A DNA stretch of 64,000 bases. Origin: Tamlana sp. I1 (GTDB lineage Bacteria; Bacteroidota; Bacteroidia; Flavobacteriales; Flavobacteriaceae). Both the position numbers and the translations under genes were made by a program. Location of the stretch: positions 124,001 through 188,000 of the forward strand of contig NZ_JACLAF010000008.1 of NCBI RefSeq assembly GCF_015355625.1. The letters run 5' to 3'. Positions 8,441 to 17,795 of this stretch are shown one piece after another. Each line of letters starts with the position of its first letter. Within the stretch, counting starts at the first letter, position 1. The notes below the pieces were generated by a model. That model saw nothing but the letters and a program-made list of their open reading frames with translations. It made no database searches and had not been told where the DNA came from.

Positions 8441-9193
8441 TTACGCGTTCGCTTCTTCTTTAATCCAGTCGTAACCTTTTTCTTCAAGCTCATGAGCCAG
8501 TTCTTTACCGCCCGATTTTACAATACGACCATTGTGTAATACGTGTACAAAATCTGGAACGATATAATCTAATAAACGTTGGTAGTGTGTAATTACCACT
8601 ACGGCATTGTCTTTACTTTTTAATTTGTTTACACCGTTTGCAACGATACGTAGGGCATCGATATCTAGACCAGAATCGGTTTCATCAAGAATAGCCAATT
8701 TAGGTTCAAGCATCGCCATTTGGAAAATTTCATTACGTTTTTTCTCACCACCCGAAAAACCTTCGTTTAATGAACGTGATAAAAATTTACGATCGATTTC
8801 TAGCATTTCAGATTTCTCGCGAATAAGTTTTAGCATGTCCTTAGCTGGCATATCCTCTAAACCTTTTGCTTTTCTCGATTCGTTAATGGCTGTTTTGATA
8901 AAGTTTGTAACCGAAACTCCAGGGATTTCTACAGGGTATTGAAACGATAAAAAGATGCCTTTGTGAGCGCGCTCTTCGGCAGCTAATTCTTCAATGTCTT
9001 CACCTTCAAAATAGATTTTACCATCGGTTACTTCGTACTCTTCTTTTCCAGCGATTACTGAAGATAGGGTACTTTTTCCAGAACCATTTGGTCCCATAAT
9101 GGCATGAACTTCGCCTGGTTTTACTTCAAGGTTAATACCTTTTAAAATATTTTTATCCTCGACACTTGCGTGTAAATTCTCAATTTTTAACAT
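8441..9193 (-). CDS. sufC: SufC, Fe-S assembly ATPase
   Basis: ABC-type ATPase of the SufBC2D complex, 250 residues. The Walker A motif is GPNGSGKST, the signature is LNEGFSGGEKKRNEI, and the Walker B region is PKLAILDETDSGLD. The H-loop follows in VVVITHYQRLLDYI. The start at 9193 is the only one that leaves the first strand intact. It ends 38 bp before a four-helix-bundle gene and begins one base after a lipoprotein gene, so it is co-transcribed with its neighbours. Confidence 0.98.
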   Translation of the reverse strand: MLKIENLHASVEDKNILKGINLEVKPGEVHAIMGPNGSGKSTLSSVIAGKEEYEVTDGKIYFEGEDIEELAAEERAHKGIFLSFQYPVEIPGVSVTNFIKTAINESRKAKGLEDMPAKDMLKLIREKSEMLEIDRKFLSRSLNEGFSGGEKKRNEIFQMAMLEPKLAILDETDSGLDIDALRIVANGVNKLKSKDNAVVVITHYQRLLDYIVPDFVHVLHNGRIVKSGGKELAHELEEKGYDWIKEEANA

Positions 9194-9194
9194 A

Positions 9195-9605
9195 CTATTG
9201 GTTTCCTAATTTTACAACTTTGTTATCTTCTTTTGGAGCAGGTTTTACGTTGATTATTTCAACAATTTCAACTTTATTATCCCAAAGAATTACATCATCT
9301 TTTTGATTTGTAACTTTTCCTTTTATTTCAATTTGAACCAGATCTGTTGGTTCTGTTTTGTATTTCTCGGCAAGTGTGTTTAATTCCTTTGCTTTGCTAG
9401 TCATTAACACCCCGTAAATTTTATTGTGCGATTGTAAAACCGCAGCGCCATCAAAATACACAAAATCACCTTTTATGGTGGTTAACTCGTCATCACTATA
9501 AGTTTTTGATATTTCGTTTTCTGCATCTTTTACATCAGATTTAGAATCGTTTTTACAACTTACAAATACCGTTAGGAGTAATGTGATAAAAAATAGTTTC
9601 TTCAC
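9195..9605 (-). CDS. Lipoprotein with NlpE C-terminal-like domain
   Basis: A 136-residue lipoprotein (MKKLFFITLLLTVFVSC, Cys at 17) lying between sufB and sufC, one base before sufC. After an acidic linker the mature part reads GDFVYFDGAAVLQSHNKIYG and later VQIEIKGKVTNQ. This pattern recalls the small OB-fold domain at the C-terminus of NlpE, an outer-membrane envelope-stress and copper-response lipoprotein. That resemblance is my reading and unverified. A periplasm-facing lipoprotein inside a cytosolic Fe-S assembly operon is notable. Confidence 0.7.
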   Translation of the reverse strand: MKKLFFITLLLTVFVSCKNDSKSDVKDAENEISKTYSDDELTTIKGDFVYFDGAAVLQSHNKIYGVLMTSKAKELNTLAEKYKTEPTDLVQIEIKGKVTNQKDDVILWDNKVEIVEIINVKPAPKEDNKVVKLGNQ

Positions 9606-9658
9606 TTCAATTTATGTTTTAGGTTTCTTTTGATGAGATTTCCACTTTCGTGGAAATA

Positions 9659-11107
9659 TTATCCAACGCTTCCTTCTAAACTAATTTCTAATAATTTTTG
9701 GGCTTCCACAGCAAACTCCATTGGAAGTTTATTTAAAACCTCTTTACTAAATCCGTTTACAATTAAAGCAATGGCTTTTTCGGTATCGATACCACGTTGG
9801 TTACAGTAGAAAATTTGATCTTCACCAATTTTACTGGTTGTAGCTTCATGTTCGATTTTTGCCGTTTTGTTTTTTGCTTCAATGTACGGGAAAGTATGCG
9901 CGCCACATTCGTTACCCATTAATAAACTATCACATTGTGAAAAGTTACGAGCGTTTTCTGCTCTTGAATTAATTTGAACTAAACCACGGTAACTGTTTTG
10001 CGATTTTCCTGCTGAAATTCCTTTTGATATAATAGTCGACTTGGTGTTTTTTCCCAAGTGAATCATTTTTGTTCCTGTATCGGCTTGTTGGTAATTGTTA
10101 GTTACTGCGATTGAATAAAACTCACCCACAGAGTTATCACCTTTTAAAATACATGATGGATATTTCCAAGTTACTGCCGAACCGGTTTCTACTTGTGTCC
10201 AAGAGATTTTTGCGTTTTTTTCGCATAAACCACGCTTGGTTACAAAGTTGTAAACTCCACCTTTTCCTTCGGCATTCCCTGGAAACCAGTTTTGTACCGT
10301 TGAATATTTTATTTCAGCATCGTCTAAAGCGATAAGCTCGACAACTGCTGCGTGTAATTGATTTTCGTCACGACTTGGTGCGGTACAACCTTCTAAGTAA
10401 CTTACGTAACTGCCTTCATCAGCAATGACTAGAGTACGTTCAAACTGTCCTGTTCCTGCTTGGTTAATTCGGAAATAGGTCGATAATTCCATTGGACATT
10501 TTACGCCTTTAGGAATGTAGCAAAAAGAACCATCACTAAATACTGCAGAGTTTAAAGCGGCATAAAAGTTGTCTTTTTGTGGTACTACCGTTCCTAGATA
10601 TTTTTTCACAAGTTCTGGGTGCTCCTGAATGGCTTCAGAAATACTCATGAAAATAATACCTTTTTCACCCAATGTTTTCTTGAATGTTGTTGCAACCGAA
10701 ACCGAATCGACAACAATATCCATAGCAATATTGTTCATTTTTTTCTGCTCATCGACAGAAATACCTAATTTTTTGTACATGGCCAATAAATCAGGATCTA
10801 CATCGTCTAATGTTTTATTAGGATCTACAGATGTAGGTGCCGAATAGTAAGCAATGGCTTGAAAATCGGGTTTTTTATAATGTACGTTTGCCCATTCCGG
10901 CTCAATCATTTGTTCCCAAGCTCTAAAAGCATCAAGCCTCCAATCGGTCATCCATTGTGGCTCATTTTTCTTTTTAGAAATAGCGCGCACAATATCCTCA
11001 TTTAAACCAATAGGAAATGTATCAGACTTTAAATCGGTATAAAATCCGTATTCGTATTCTTTGGTTTTTAGCTCTTCGCGTAAATCATCCTCGGTATACT
11101 TGCTCAT
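9659..11107 (-). CDS. sufB: SufB, Fe-S cluster scaffold
   Basis: SufB is the main scaffold on which the nascent iron-sulfur cluster is built with SufC and SufD. Length is 482 residues, normal for the family. Landmarks are [20 protein letters not shown] near the N-terminus, [18 protein letters not shown] in the middle, and [17 protein letters not shown] plus [20 protein letters not shown] near the C-terminus. It follows a second four-helix-bundle gene by 29 bp. Confidence 0.98.
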   Translation of the reverse strand: MSKYTEDDLREELKTKEYEYGFYTDLKSDTFPIGLNEDIVRAISKKKNEPQWMTDWRLDAFRAWEQMIEPEWANVHYKKPDFQAIAYYSAPTSVDPNKTLDDVDPDLLAMYKKLGISVDEQKKMNNIAMDIVVDSVSVATTFKKTLGEKGIIFMSISEAIQEHPELVKKYLGTVVPQKDNFYAALNSAVFSDGSFCYIPKGVKCPMELSTYFRINQAGTGQFERTLVIADEGSYVSYLEGCTAPSRDENQLHAAVVELIALDDAEIKYSTVQNWFPGNAEGKGGVYNFVTKRGLCEKNAKISWTQVETGSAVTWKYPSCILKGDNSVGEFYSIAVTNNYQQADTGTKMIHLGKNTKSTIISKGISAGKSQNSYRGLVQINSRAENARNFSQCDSLLMGNECGAHTFPYIEAKNKTAKIEHEATTSKIGEDQIFYCNQRGIDTEKAIALIVNGFSKEVLNKLPMEFAVEAQKLLEISLEGSVG

Positions 11108-11136
11108 ATGTTGTTGTCATGTTGAAAAGTATAAAG

Positions 11137-11508
11137 TTATAAAGTTGAACTTAAGTATTTTATTAAGCCACTAATTAACTTTGATACTTCATTTACTTCT
11201 AATGTTAATTTATTAAATTCAATGTCATTTATATATTCTAAATCAAAAGCTAAATATAATTGAGAGCGAAACTCTCCAGCTGATGCTTTGGCTATGTATA
11301 AAAAACGTATGAACTCTTTTGTTGTTTCTCTTTCAAAACCTTCAGCTATATTTGAAGAAATTGAAATACTTGATCTTCTTATTTGATCTCTTAATCCAAA
11401 ATCTTTAGAAAAAGAGGTGTTATTAATTGTTATTTGATAAATGTCTTTATTTAATGCTCTTGCTTTCTGCCATGAAAGGATTTCTTCAAAAGAATTAAAT
11501 TTCGCCAC
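11137..11508 (-). CDS. Four helix bundle protein (23S rRNA IVS type), copy 2
   Basis: A 123-residue paralogue of the protein encoded at 8013-8402, with the same landmarks: [33 protein letters not shown] and FLYIAKASAGEFRSQLY. The two copies are clearly related but not recent duplicates: the motifs are conserved while most other residues differ. It lies between sufA (33 bp) and sufB (29 bp), so it should be expressed with the suf operon. Function is unknown. Confidence 0.9.
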   Translation of the reverse strand: MAKFNSFEEILSWQKARALNKDIYQITINNTSFSKDFGLRDQIRRSSISISSNIAEGFERETTKEFIRFLYIAKASAGEFRSQLYLAFDLEYINDIEFNKLTLEVNEVSKLISGLIKYLSSTL

Positions 11509-11541
11509 CTACTTTACTACTTTAAAACTTTTCACTTTTAA

Positions 11542-11871
11542 CTACAATGAAAACGATTCGCCACAACCACAAGTTCGGTTGGCATTTGGATTGTTAAATA
11601 CGAATCCTGTTCCATTTAACCCTCCAGAATATTCTAGTGTGGTGCCAATTAAATACAAAAAGCTTTTTTTGTCGACAATAATTTTAACGCCATTATCTTC
11701 AAAAACTTTATCTTCATCTTGTTGTTCTTTGTCAAATTTTAAATCGTAAGACAAGCCAGAACAACCACCGCTTTTTACGCCAACACGTACGTAATCTTTA
11801 GCGACATCATAACCATCATCGGTCATGAGCTCAATCACTTTTTTCTTAGCTGTTTCAGAAACTTTTATCAT
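11542..11871 (-). CDS. sufA: SufA/IscA-type A-type Fe-S carrier
   Basis: A-type carrier of 109 residues that receives clusters and delivers them to apoproteins. The three conserved cysteines are present: one in GVKSGGCSGLSYDL (about residue 36) and two in RTCGCGESF at the C-terminus. It is the first gene of the minus-strand suf operon, with a TATATTTGC promoter box about 120 bp upstream. ErpA-like and SufA-like carriers are hard to tell apart by sequence; the operon position favours SufA. Confidence 0.93.
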   Translation of the reverse strand: MIKVSETAKKKVIELMTDDGYDVAKDYVRVGVKSGGCSGLSYDLKFDKEQQDEDKVFEDNGVKIIVDKKSFLYLIGTTLEYSGGLNGTGFVFNNPNANRTCGCGESFSL

Positions 11872-11992
11872 AATTCTTTATTATATTTTATTCATGTGAA
11901 ACTTAATTTATTTGCACATGTAACCGTTTCAATAAAACCAACCTTTTCAAATACTTGCGATTGTTTTATTAAGACGGATTCTAAAATAGAGT

Positions 11993-12001
11993 GCAAATAT
12001 A
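11993..12001 (-). promoter_or_regulatory. Promoter -7 box TATATTTGC for the suf operon
   Basis: Exact TAnnTTTGC match on the minus strand, 122 bp upstream of sufA, in the only gap before the whole suf operon. The transcript would carry a leader of about 115 bases. I found no obvious -33 element or operator, and no clear terminator for the preceding operon, so some read-through from it is possible. Confidence 0.6.
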
Positions 12002-12069
12002 CAATATAAGTCAGCGAATACCATGTAACCTAACATTATATTAATAGATAGTTTGATAGATTTTTATTA

Positions 12070-13134
12070 TTAATTATTAAAAGCAGAATTATTAATAAAT
12101 TCATAATCAGATAGGGAAAGTAGAAAACTTTTTAAATCGGCTTTGTCCTGATCGGTTAAACCAACACCGCCAAGATGCACTTTTTTCATTAAAGGATCGA
12201 TGGTTGAAGAATTTTTTAAGCCTTCGCTATAATGATTGATGACTTCTTCAAGCGTTGCAAAACGCCCATCGTGCATATAGGGTGCGGTAAAGGCTAAGTT
12301 TCGTAATGATGGTGATTTGAATTTGCCGTTGTCGGCGGGATCGCCAGTAACGGCGCCCAAACCAAGGTCCGTAAAGGTTTCGTCTAAACCGTTATTATGA
12401 AAAATATTGTCGGTCCATAACGGGTTTTTATCGCTGCCATGACAGTGAAAACAATCGCCGCGATTTTCGTCCATAAACACATTAAAACCGTTTTGTTCTT
12501 CAGGTGTTAATTCGGCTTCGCCTAATAGAAATTTATCGAATTTTGAGTTAGATGAAATTAAAGTACGTTCAAATTGAGCGATGGCTTTTACCACTAAATT
12601 GGAGTCGATTTTGCTGGTTCCGAAGGCTTTTTCAAATAAGCTTGGGTATTCTGAATGCTGTTGTAATTTGTTTGAAACCTCTTGCCAATTACTGTGCATT
12701 TCGATAGGGTCTGAAACCGGTACGAATGCCTGATGTTCTAGGCTGAAGGTATTACCATCCCAGAAGAATTTTTCATCGTAATTCCAGGCTAAATTAAAAA
12801 GCGGCATAGCATTTCGGCTGCCTGAAATACCATCAATGCCTGTGCTGAATCTATCAGGATCTGTAAATGCATGTTCTGGCGCATGGCAATCTGCGCAGGC
12901 TTGTGTGTTATTTCCTGATAAAATCGGGTCGAAAAATAATTTTTTTCCAAGCGAAATGCCTTCCTCGGTTTGCGGATTATCTGCTGGAATGATGGGTGAT
13001 AAAATAAGGGTTTCAAAAAGTGGAGGAATGTTTAAAGGACTTGGCGTAGGCACATAGTTTTCTGCATTTTCATTAGAGCAAGAAAAACTCATGAAAATGA
13101 AAAACAAAGCACCGTATACTATCCACTTTTTCAA
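12070..13134 (-). CDS. Di-heme cytochrome c peroxidase / MbnH-like
   Basis: Exported lipoprotein of 354 residues (lipobox ending MSFSC) with two c-type heme sites, CADCH (about residue 79) and CFHCH (about 230), as in bacterial di-heme peroxidases and the MauG/MbnH family. Other landmarks are PYMHDGRFATLEEVINHY and the GVGLTDQDKADLKSFLLSL tail. It lies 6 bp after an MbnP-like gene. In methanotrophs the MbnH enzyme oxidises a tryptophan of MbnP to kynurenine, which helps bind copper. The gene pairing suggests that role here rather than peroxide removal. Confidence 0.9.
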   Translation of the reverse strand: MKKWIVYGALFFIFMSFSCSNENAENYVPTPSPLNIPPLFETLILSPIIPADNPQTEEGISLGKKLFFDPILSGNNTQACADCHAPEHAFTDPDRFSTGIDGISGSRNAMPLFNLAWNYDEKFFWDGNTFSLEHQAFVPVSDPIEMHSNWQEVSNKLQQHSEYPSLFEKAFGTSKIDSNLVVKAIAQFERTLISSNSKFDKFLLGEAELTPEEQNGFNVFMDENRGDCFHCHGSDKNPLWTDNIFHNNGLDETFTDLGLGAVTGDPADNGKFKSPSLRNLAFTAPYMHDGRFATLEEVINHYSEGLKNSSTIDPLMKKVHLGGVGLTDQDKADLKSFLLSLSDYEFINNSAFNN

Positions 13135-13140
13135 GCTGTT

Positions 13141-13908
13141 TTATTGGTCTATTGATTCTAAACTAAAAACTGATTGTCCGTTTTCGTACATTAAAATTTG
13201 GGCATCATAATTAGGCATAAGCATGTTGTTTAATTGGTTTAAATCCCAAGTGTTTGGGTTTTTAAACCATTCGGAAACATTCATATTTATATTAAACGTT
13301 GTGCTTTTTGAAAGATTGATTTCGCCTAAATCAACTTCAAAAAAAGTGTCTTCAAAAACCAACTCGGGGCCTGTGTTATCAACCGCTCTAATGGTGTGGT
13401 AGGCATAACCGGTTTCGGTGCTCGTATTGTCTATAAATTTACCTTCTAATTGCATAAAATGGTAGCCGCCACCTAGCATTTCTGGGACGTTCCAAGATTC
13501 TGAGTTTAAGTCTTGGTAGTTGTTATAATTGTCTTCATTGTCAAATCCGAAGGTGAAAAACACACGGCTATAAGTGCCAACAGGAATGGCGTATTTTGGT
13601 GTAAAACTTAGGTTTTTTCCGTTGGTAATATCAACTAAATTATAGCCGTCTAGCGTATAAGTTTCGCCATTTTCTTTTTGAAATGTAATTTTTGAAATAA
13701 GATAACGCAGCTTGGTAATACTCAGTTCCTCGCCGTGAGCATTGGTGAATTCAATAGTATTAAAATTGGATGCTGTTATTGGTGTGTCATCCCAAGAATG
13801 ATTGAATTTTAAGGTGACCAGGGCAGGGAAAACATCATCGTCTTTGTCTTTATGACAAGACAGTAAACACAGAAAAAATACCGATGAAATCGCAATAAGT
13901 TTATTCAT
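13141..13908 (-). CDS. MbnP-family copper-binding-type lipoprotein
   Basis: A 255-residue lipoprotein (SSVFFLCLLSC) of the MbnP family. Landmarks are the initial strand VTLKFNHSWDDTPI, ISKITFQKENGE, YSRVFFTFGFDNEDNYN, and SESWNVPEMLGGGYHFMQLEG, where the Trp and the GYHF block match the region carrying the modified Trp in characterised MbnP. It is followed by the di-heme partner gene (6-bp gap) and preceded by a propeller-type lipoprotein gene (8-bp gap). Copper or another metal as ligand is inferred from the family. Confidence 0.85.
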   Translation of the reverse strand: MNKLIAISSVFFLCLLSCHKDKDDDVFPALVTLKFNHSWDDTPITASNFNTIEFTNAHGEELSITKLRYLISKITFQKENGETYTLDGYNLVDITNGKNLSFTPKYAIPVGTYSRVFFTFGFDNEDNYNNYQDLNSESWNVPEMLGGGYHFMQLEGKFIDNTSTETGYAYHTIRAVDNTGPELVFEDTFFEVDLGEINLSKSTTFNINMNVSEWFKNPNTWDLNQLNNMLMPNYDAQILMYENGQSVFSLESIDQ

Positions 13909-13916
13909 TATATATA

Positions 13917-15254
13917 TTATTTTAATTTGATAAGTAAGCCGTCCGAAAACCCTTTGTTCGACGGGATATCACCGTCTGCACTATTAGTTTCGCCTGCAAC
14001 AATTATACTTTTATCGTTAAGTTCTATGGCGTCGTAAGCAAAATCGATATCCTGTCCGCCTACTGTTTTTTGCCAAATAATCTTGGCAGCGCTATCAATT
14101 TTTAAAACCCAGGCATCATTTTGTCCTTTATTTTCAGAAACATCGCCATTCGAACTCCGTGAACTTCCAGCGATAATAAAATCGCCAGCTTCGGTTTTCG
14201 AAATTGAGCGCCCAGCATCAAAACTTGTGCCTCCAAAATTTTGCCCCCAAATGAGATTTCCTGTTGGGGAAATTTTAATCACCCATAAATCGGCAGCGCC
14301 ATTGTTGTTAGAAACGTCTAAATCACTACTTCTAGTATCGCCAATAATAATATAGTTGCCGTCGCCTGAATTTGTAATCGCATGGGCTTCGTCTATACCA
14401 GAGCCGCCAAAAGATTTTTCCCAAAGGAGTTCGCCGTGTTCAGAGATTTTAACTACCCAAAAATCATAGCTGCCTTTATTGTTTTTAATATCAACATCAT
14501 TACTATCCGAAGATCCTACTATAATATAGCCTTTGTCTTCGGTTTGAATTACATCGTAAGGCGTATCGGTAAACGTGCCGCCGTAATAATGGCTCCATTC
14601 TTTTTCGCCTAAAGCATTTAGTTTAATGGCCCAATAATCGCCTCCTGCATGAAGTTTTGCCATGGCCATTTTACTAATGCCTTGCCCGCCAGAAGCCGTA
14701 ACGTCTAAATCACCAATTAAAAGGTAGCCCTCATCTTGTGTTTGAATGAGTCCTCTGCCGTTATCAGCCCCACTAAAACCAAAGGATTTTTTCCAAGTAA
14801 TTGTTCCTGAAGCATTGAGTTTGCAAATCCAAAAATCGGTGGCGCCATTATTTTCCGAAACATCGCGGTCGCTACTTTGGCTGTATCCAAAAACAGCAAG
14901 ACCACCATCGTTGGTTGCAATAAGGTCTGTTCCTCGGTCGTCAAGCGAACCACCAAAGGATTTTTGCCATTGAAGTTGGTCGTTTTGGTCGAATTTTAAA
15001 AGCCAATAATCAAAGGAGTTGTCGGGTTTGTCTGTGAGATCACCGTCCATGCTTTGTGCATGTCCTAAAGCCGCATAACCACCATCGGTAGTTTTTATAA
15101 TCGATTTAAAACTTTCATTTAAAGAACCTCCAAATGTTTTTGAAAAAGCAATTTCAATTTTGGGAGTTTTTGGAGTTTCAGGTGAATCTTCTTTTGATGA
15201 ACAATTGAAAATAAATACGGTTAAAATCCCGATGATGATTCTGCAGTAATTCAT
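13917..15254 (-). CDS. Repeat-containing beta-propeller-like lipoprotein
   Basis: A 445-residue lipoprotein (TVFIFNCSS) made of about seven repeats of roughly 55 residues. Each repeat carries a version of TTDGGYAALGHAQS..., then DYWLLKFDQNGQLQWQKSFGG and an SxDGDV turn. The pattern predicts a beta-propeller on the cell surface or in the periplasm. No catalytic motif is visible. It lies in a tight operon between the choice-of-anchor B protein and MbnP, so a role in metal binding or surface display is possible but unproven. Confidence 0.8.
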   Translation of the reverse strand: MNYCRIIIGILTVFIFNCSSKEDSPETPKTPKIEIAFSKTFGGSLNESFKSIIKTTDGGYAALGHAQSMDGDLTDKPDNSFDYWLLKFDQNDQLQWQKSFGGSLDDRGTDLIATNDGGLAVFGYSQSSDRDVSENNGATDFWICKLNASGTITWKKSFGFSGADNGRGLIQTQDEGYLLIGDLDVTASGGQGISKMAMAKLHAGGDYWAIKLNALGEKEWSHYYGGTFTDTPYDVIQTEDKGYIIVGSSDSNDVDIKNNKGSYDFWVVKISEHGELLWEKSFGGSGIDEAHAITNSGDGNYIIIGDTRSSDLDVSNNNGAADLWVIKISPTGNLIWGQNFGGTSFDAGRSISKTEAGDFIIAGSSRSSNGDVSENKGQNDAWVLKIDSAAKIIWQKTVGGQDIDFAYDAIELNDKSIIVAGETNSADGDIPSNKGFSDGLLIKLK

Positions 15255-15265
15255 AAGAAAATCTA

Positions 15266-16621
15266 TTACAAATCACTTTTTCGTATCACAAATAAACCGC
15301 GATTAATGTCGCTAATTATTATGTTTCCGCTAGGTAAATAAGGGTAAACACTCCAGGCGCCATTAAATTCTGTATTGTTATTTTCAGGATACGTATCGAA
15401 ATAAGCACTTTCAGAAATGTTTTTATTTTCAATATCAGATATGTCTAATGCTCGAAATCCTGCGGTATAACTTGCTTGGTAATAGGTGTTGTTTTTTACA
15501 TAGCCATTATGGTCGATTGCAGTAGAAGGGCCAAAATAATTCGTGTGGTGTTTGGGGTTGTCTAAATCGGTGAAATCAAAAACTAAAGTTTTGGTGTTTA
15601 TTCCAATATTTACTTCATCCAGTTCGTCGCCTAAAATAAAATAGGTCATGTCTTCGGTAAACCAGCCTTGGTGCGTGTAGCCAACACTATTGTAGCTAAT
15701 TTTTGAAAGCTCAATTGGGTTTGCTTTATCAGTAACATCTACAATAACGATTTCAGTCTCATTACTGCCAATTAGGATTTCTTTGTTAGCGTGTTCGGTA
15801 TCTGGACCATTATATGTTACGGCTTGTGCATCGTGAGAATAGCCTGGAAATCCGCCTGCATCTATGGGGTTTATCGGGTCATTAATGTCAATAAATAGAG
15901 GGCCGCCACTATAGGTACCCGATCGGCTTGTACCTACAGCATAAGCGAATCCAGAATCTTCATTAATAACTATGTTGTGGGCGCTTCCAAAATTGGTGTA
16001 TCGGCTATCTGCTGTAAAAATTTCGGGCGGATTTGCTACGTTTCTAAGTCGTGTTAAGTCGAAAATTTGCATGCCATGATCTTGAGCGTTATCAGCAACA
16101 ATATAAGCGTGGTTTTTGTAAACTTTTATATCGCGCCAAGAGCTATTTATGGTTGCAGTAGGCAGTTTTCCAACTAAAACGGGCGCGTTTGGGGTGCTAA
16201 TATCTACAAAAGCCACACCGTTAGAGGCACAAAATAAGGCGTATTCTTTTTGGTTACTCGGGTCGACCCAGCCCCAGCAATCGGTTCCGGAAGCACCAGA
16301 TCCGCCTAATGTTTCAAGGGATACATGGCCCATTAAATCGTAGTCTTTGCATGGAAAAATATCAGCTAAACCATCTGTGCAAAATGCTAGAGGTGTAAAG
16401 GGGTAGTCTGTATCGCAAGCGTCGCCAATGCCATCGCCATCACTGTCTTCTTGATCTGCATTTGGTGTTTCAGGACAATTGTCAACATCGTCTGGAATGC
16501 CGTCATTGTCTGAATCGATGATAACTACAATTTCATCATCGGAATCCGATTTACAGGATTGTATTGTAATTGCAAAAAAGCAGCATATTACTAGTGTGAT
16601 TGTTGTTAGGAGATGTTTCAA
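15266..16621 (-). CDS. Choice-of-anchor B family LVIVD-repeat lipoprotein
   Basis: A 451-residue lipoprotein ([11 protein letters not shown]). Residues about 35-75 carry thrombospondin type 3 calcium-binding repeats ([30 protein letters not shown]). The rest is a propeller of LVIVD-type repeats, including [30 protein letters not shown] and [18 protein letters not shown]. This is the choice-of-anchor B architecture. It is the first gene of the MbnP operon; the shared intergenic space with thiL is 82 bp. Function is unknown; the TSP3 part likely binds Ca2+. Confidence 0.85.
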   Translation of the reverse strand: MKHLLTTITLVICCFFAITIQSCKSDSDDEIVVIIDSDNDGIPDDVDNCPETPNADQEDSDGDGIGDACDTDYPFTPLAFCTDGLADIFPCKDYDLMGHVSLETLGGSGASGTDCWGWVDPSNQKEYALFCASNGVAFVDISTPNAPVLVGKLPTATINSSWRDIKVYKNHAYIVADNAQDHGMQIFDLTRLRNVANPPEIFTADSRYTNFGSAHNIVINEDSGFAYAVGTSRSGTYSGGPLFIDINDPINPIDAGGFPGYSHDAQAVTYNGPDTEHANKEILIGSNETEIVIVDVTDKANPIELSKISYNSVGYTHQGWFTEDMTYFILGDELDEVNIGINTKTLVFDFTDLDNPKHHTNYFGPSTAIDHNGYVKNNTYYQASYTAGFRALDISDIENKNISESAYFDTYPENNNTEFNGAWSVYPYLPSGNIIISDINRGLFVIRKSDL

Positions 16622-16691
16622 TGTATATTTATTTAAATAACTAAAATAGCTTATGTTTTAGTATAAAGATAGTAAAAACAAAAAAGCTTCT

Positions 16692-16700
16692 TATTTTTGC
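16692..16700 (+). promoter_or_regulatory. Promoter -7 box TATTTTTGC of thiL
   Basis: Exact TAnnTTTGC match ending three bases before the thiL ATG. Transcription would start at or within a few bases of the start codon, so the mRNA would be leaderless or nearly so. No ribosome binding site precedes the ATG. Confidence 0.6.
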
Positions 16701-16703
16701 AGC

Positions 16704-17750
16704 ATGATAGAAGATAAAAATCAACAACGTACAAAATTAAGTGATTTAGGTGAATTCGGACTCATAGATCATTTGACTAAAAATTTTAAAATTACGCATA
16801 AATCAACAGTTAAAGGTATTGGTGATGATGCAGCTGTTTTAGAATTTAATAAAAAACGCATTGTCGTGACCACAGATTTATTGGTTGAAGGTGTGCATTT
16901 CGATTTAAGTTATATGCCATTAAAGCATTTGGGTTATAAGTCGATTGTTGTGAATTTATCGGATGTTTTTGCTATGAATGCAAAGGCGACACAAGTAACC
17001 GTATCCATTGCGGTATCAAATCGTTTTCCATTAGAAGCTTTAGAAGAATTATATGCTGGTATTGAAACGGCAGCACATATATATAATGTCGATGTTATTG
17101 GAGGCGATACCACATCGTCTACCACAGGTTTGTTAATTTCGGTAACAGCCATTGGCGAAGTAGAATCTGGCTTGGAAGTGTATAGAAACGGAGCAAAACC
17201 AAGCGATTTGTTGGTTGTAACGGGCGATTTAGGCGCTGCTTATATGGGCTTGCAGGTTTTAGAACGTGAAAAAGAAGTTTATAAAGTAAACCCTAATAAT
17301 CAACCCGATTTAGAACCGTATAGTTATATTATCGAGCGTCAATTAAAACCTGAAGCTCGTAAAGATGTGGTAAAATTATTAGAAGAATTGGATGTGAAAC
17401 CTACGGCTATGATTGATGTTAGCGATGGTTTGTCTTCTGAAATTATTCATATTTGCAAACAAAGCGAAGTAGGCTGCGATTTGTATGAAGACAAAATTCC
17501 GTTAGACCCTCAAGTGATTTCTACTTGCGAAGAATTTAATATTGATAGTACAACAGTGGCGTTAAATGGTGGAGAAGATTATGAATTGTTATTCACTATT
17601 TCTCAGGCTGATTATCCTAAAATTAAGGCTAATCCAAATTTAACAATTATTGGGCATATGAAGGATGCTTCGGAAGGTTTGCACTTGGTAACAAGAGCAG
17701 ATACAAGAATTCCGATTAAGGCACAAGGTTGGAAAAACTTTAATGAATAA
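16704..17750 (+). CDS. thiL: Thiamine-monophosphate kinase
   Basis: ThiL phosphorylates thiamine monophosphate to thiamine diphosphate using ATP. Length is 348 residues. Landmarks are IGDDAAVLEF, VVTTDLLVEGVHFDLSYMP, VVNLSDVFAMNAKATQV, DVIGGDTTSS and AMIDVSDGLSSEIIHI, all in normal order; ALNGGEDYELLFTI follows near the C-terminus. It appears to be a single-gene unit read from a promoter directly at its start. It converges on the small zinc-ribbon gene 45 bp downstream with no clear terminator. Confidence 0.97.
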   Translation: MIEDKNQQRTKLSDLGEFGLIDHLTKNFKITHKSTVKGIGDDAAVLEFNKKRIVVTTDLLVEGVHFDLSYMPLKHLGYKSIVVNLSDVFAMNAKATQVTVSIAVSNRFPLEALEELYAGIETAAHIYNVDVIGGDTTSSTTGLLISVTAIGEVESGLEVYRNGAKPSDLLVVTGDLGAAYMGLQVLEREKEVYKVNPNNQPDLEPYSYIIERQLKPEARKDVVKLLEELDVKPTAMIDVSDGLSSEIIHICKQSEVGCDLYEDKIPLDPQVISTCEEFNIDSTTVALNGGEDYELLFTISQADYPKIKANPNLTIIGHMKDASEGLHLVTRADTRIPIKAQGWKNFNE

Positions 17751-17795
17751 GCAAGATTATGAATAAGGGAAGTGAGTTGTGTCTTGCTGTAGTTT

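Noticed and set aside
8013-11508. Diversity-generating retroelement (Avd-like genes)
   Set aside because: The four-helix-bundle proteins resemble Avd in fold, but no reverse transcriptase, template repeat or variable repeat is present.
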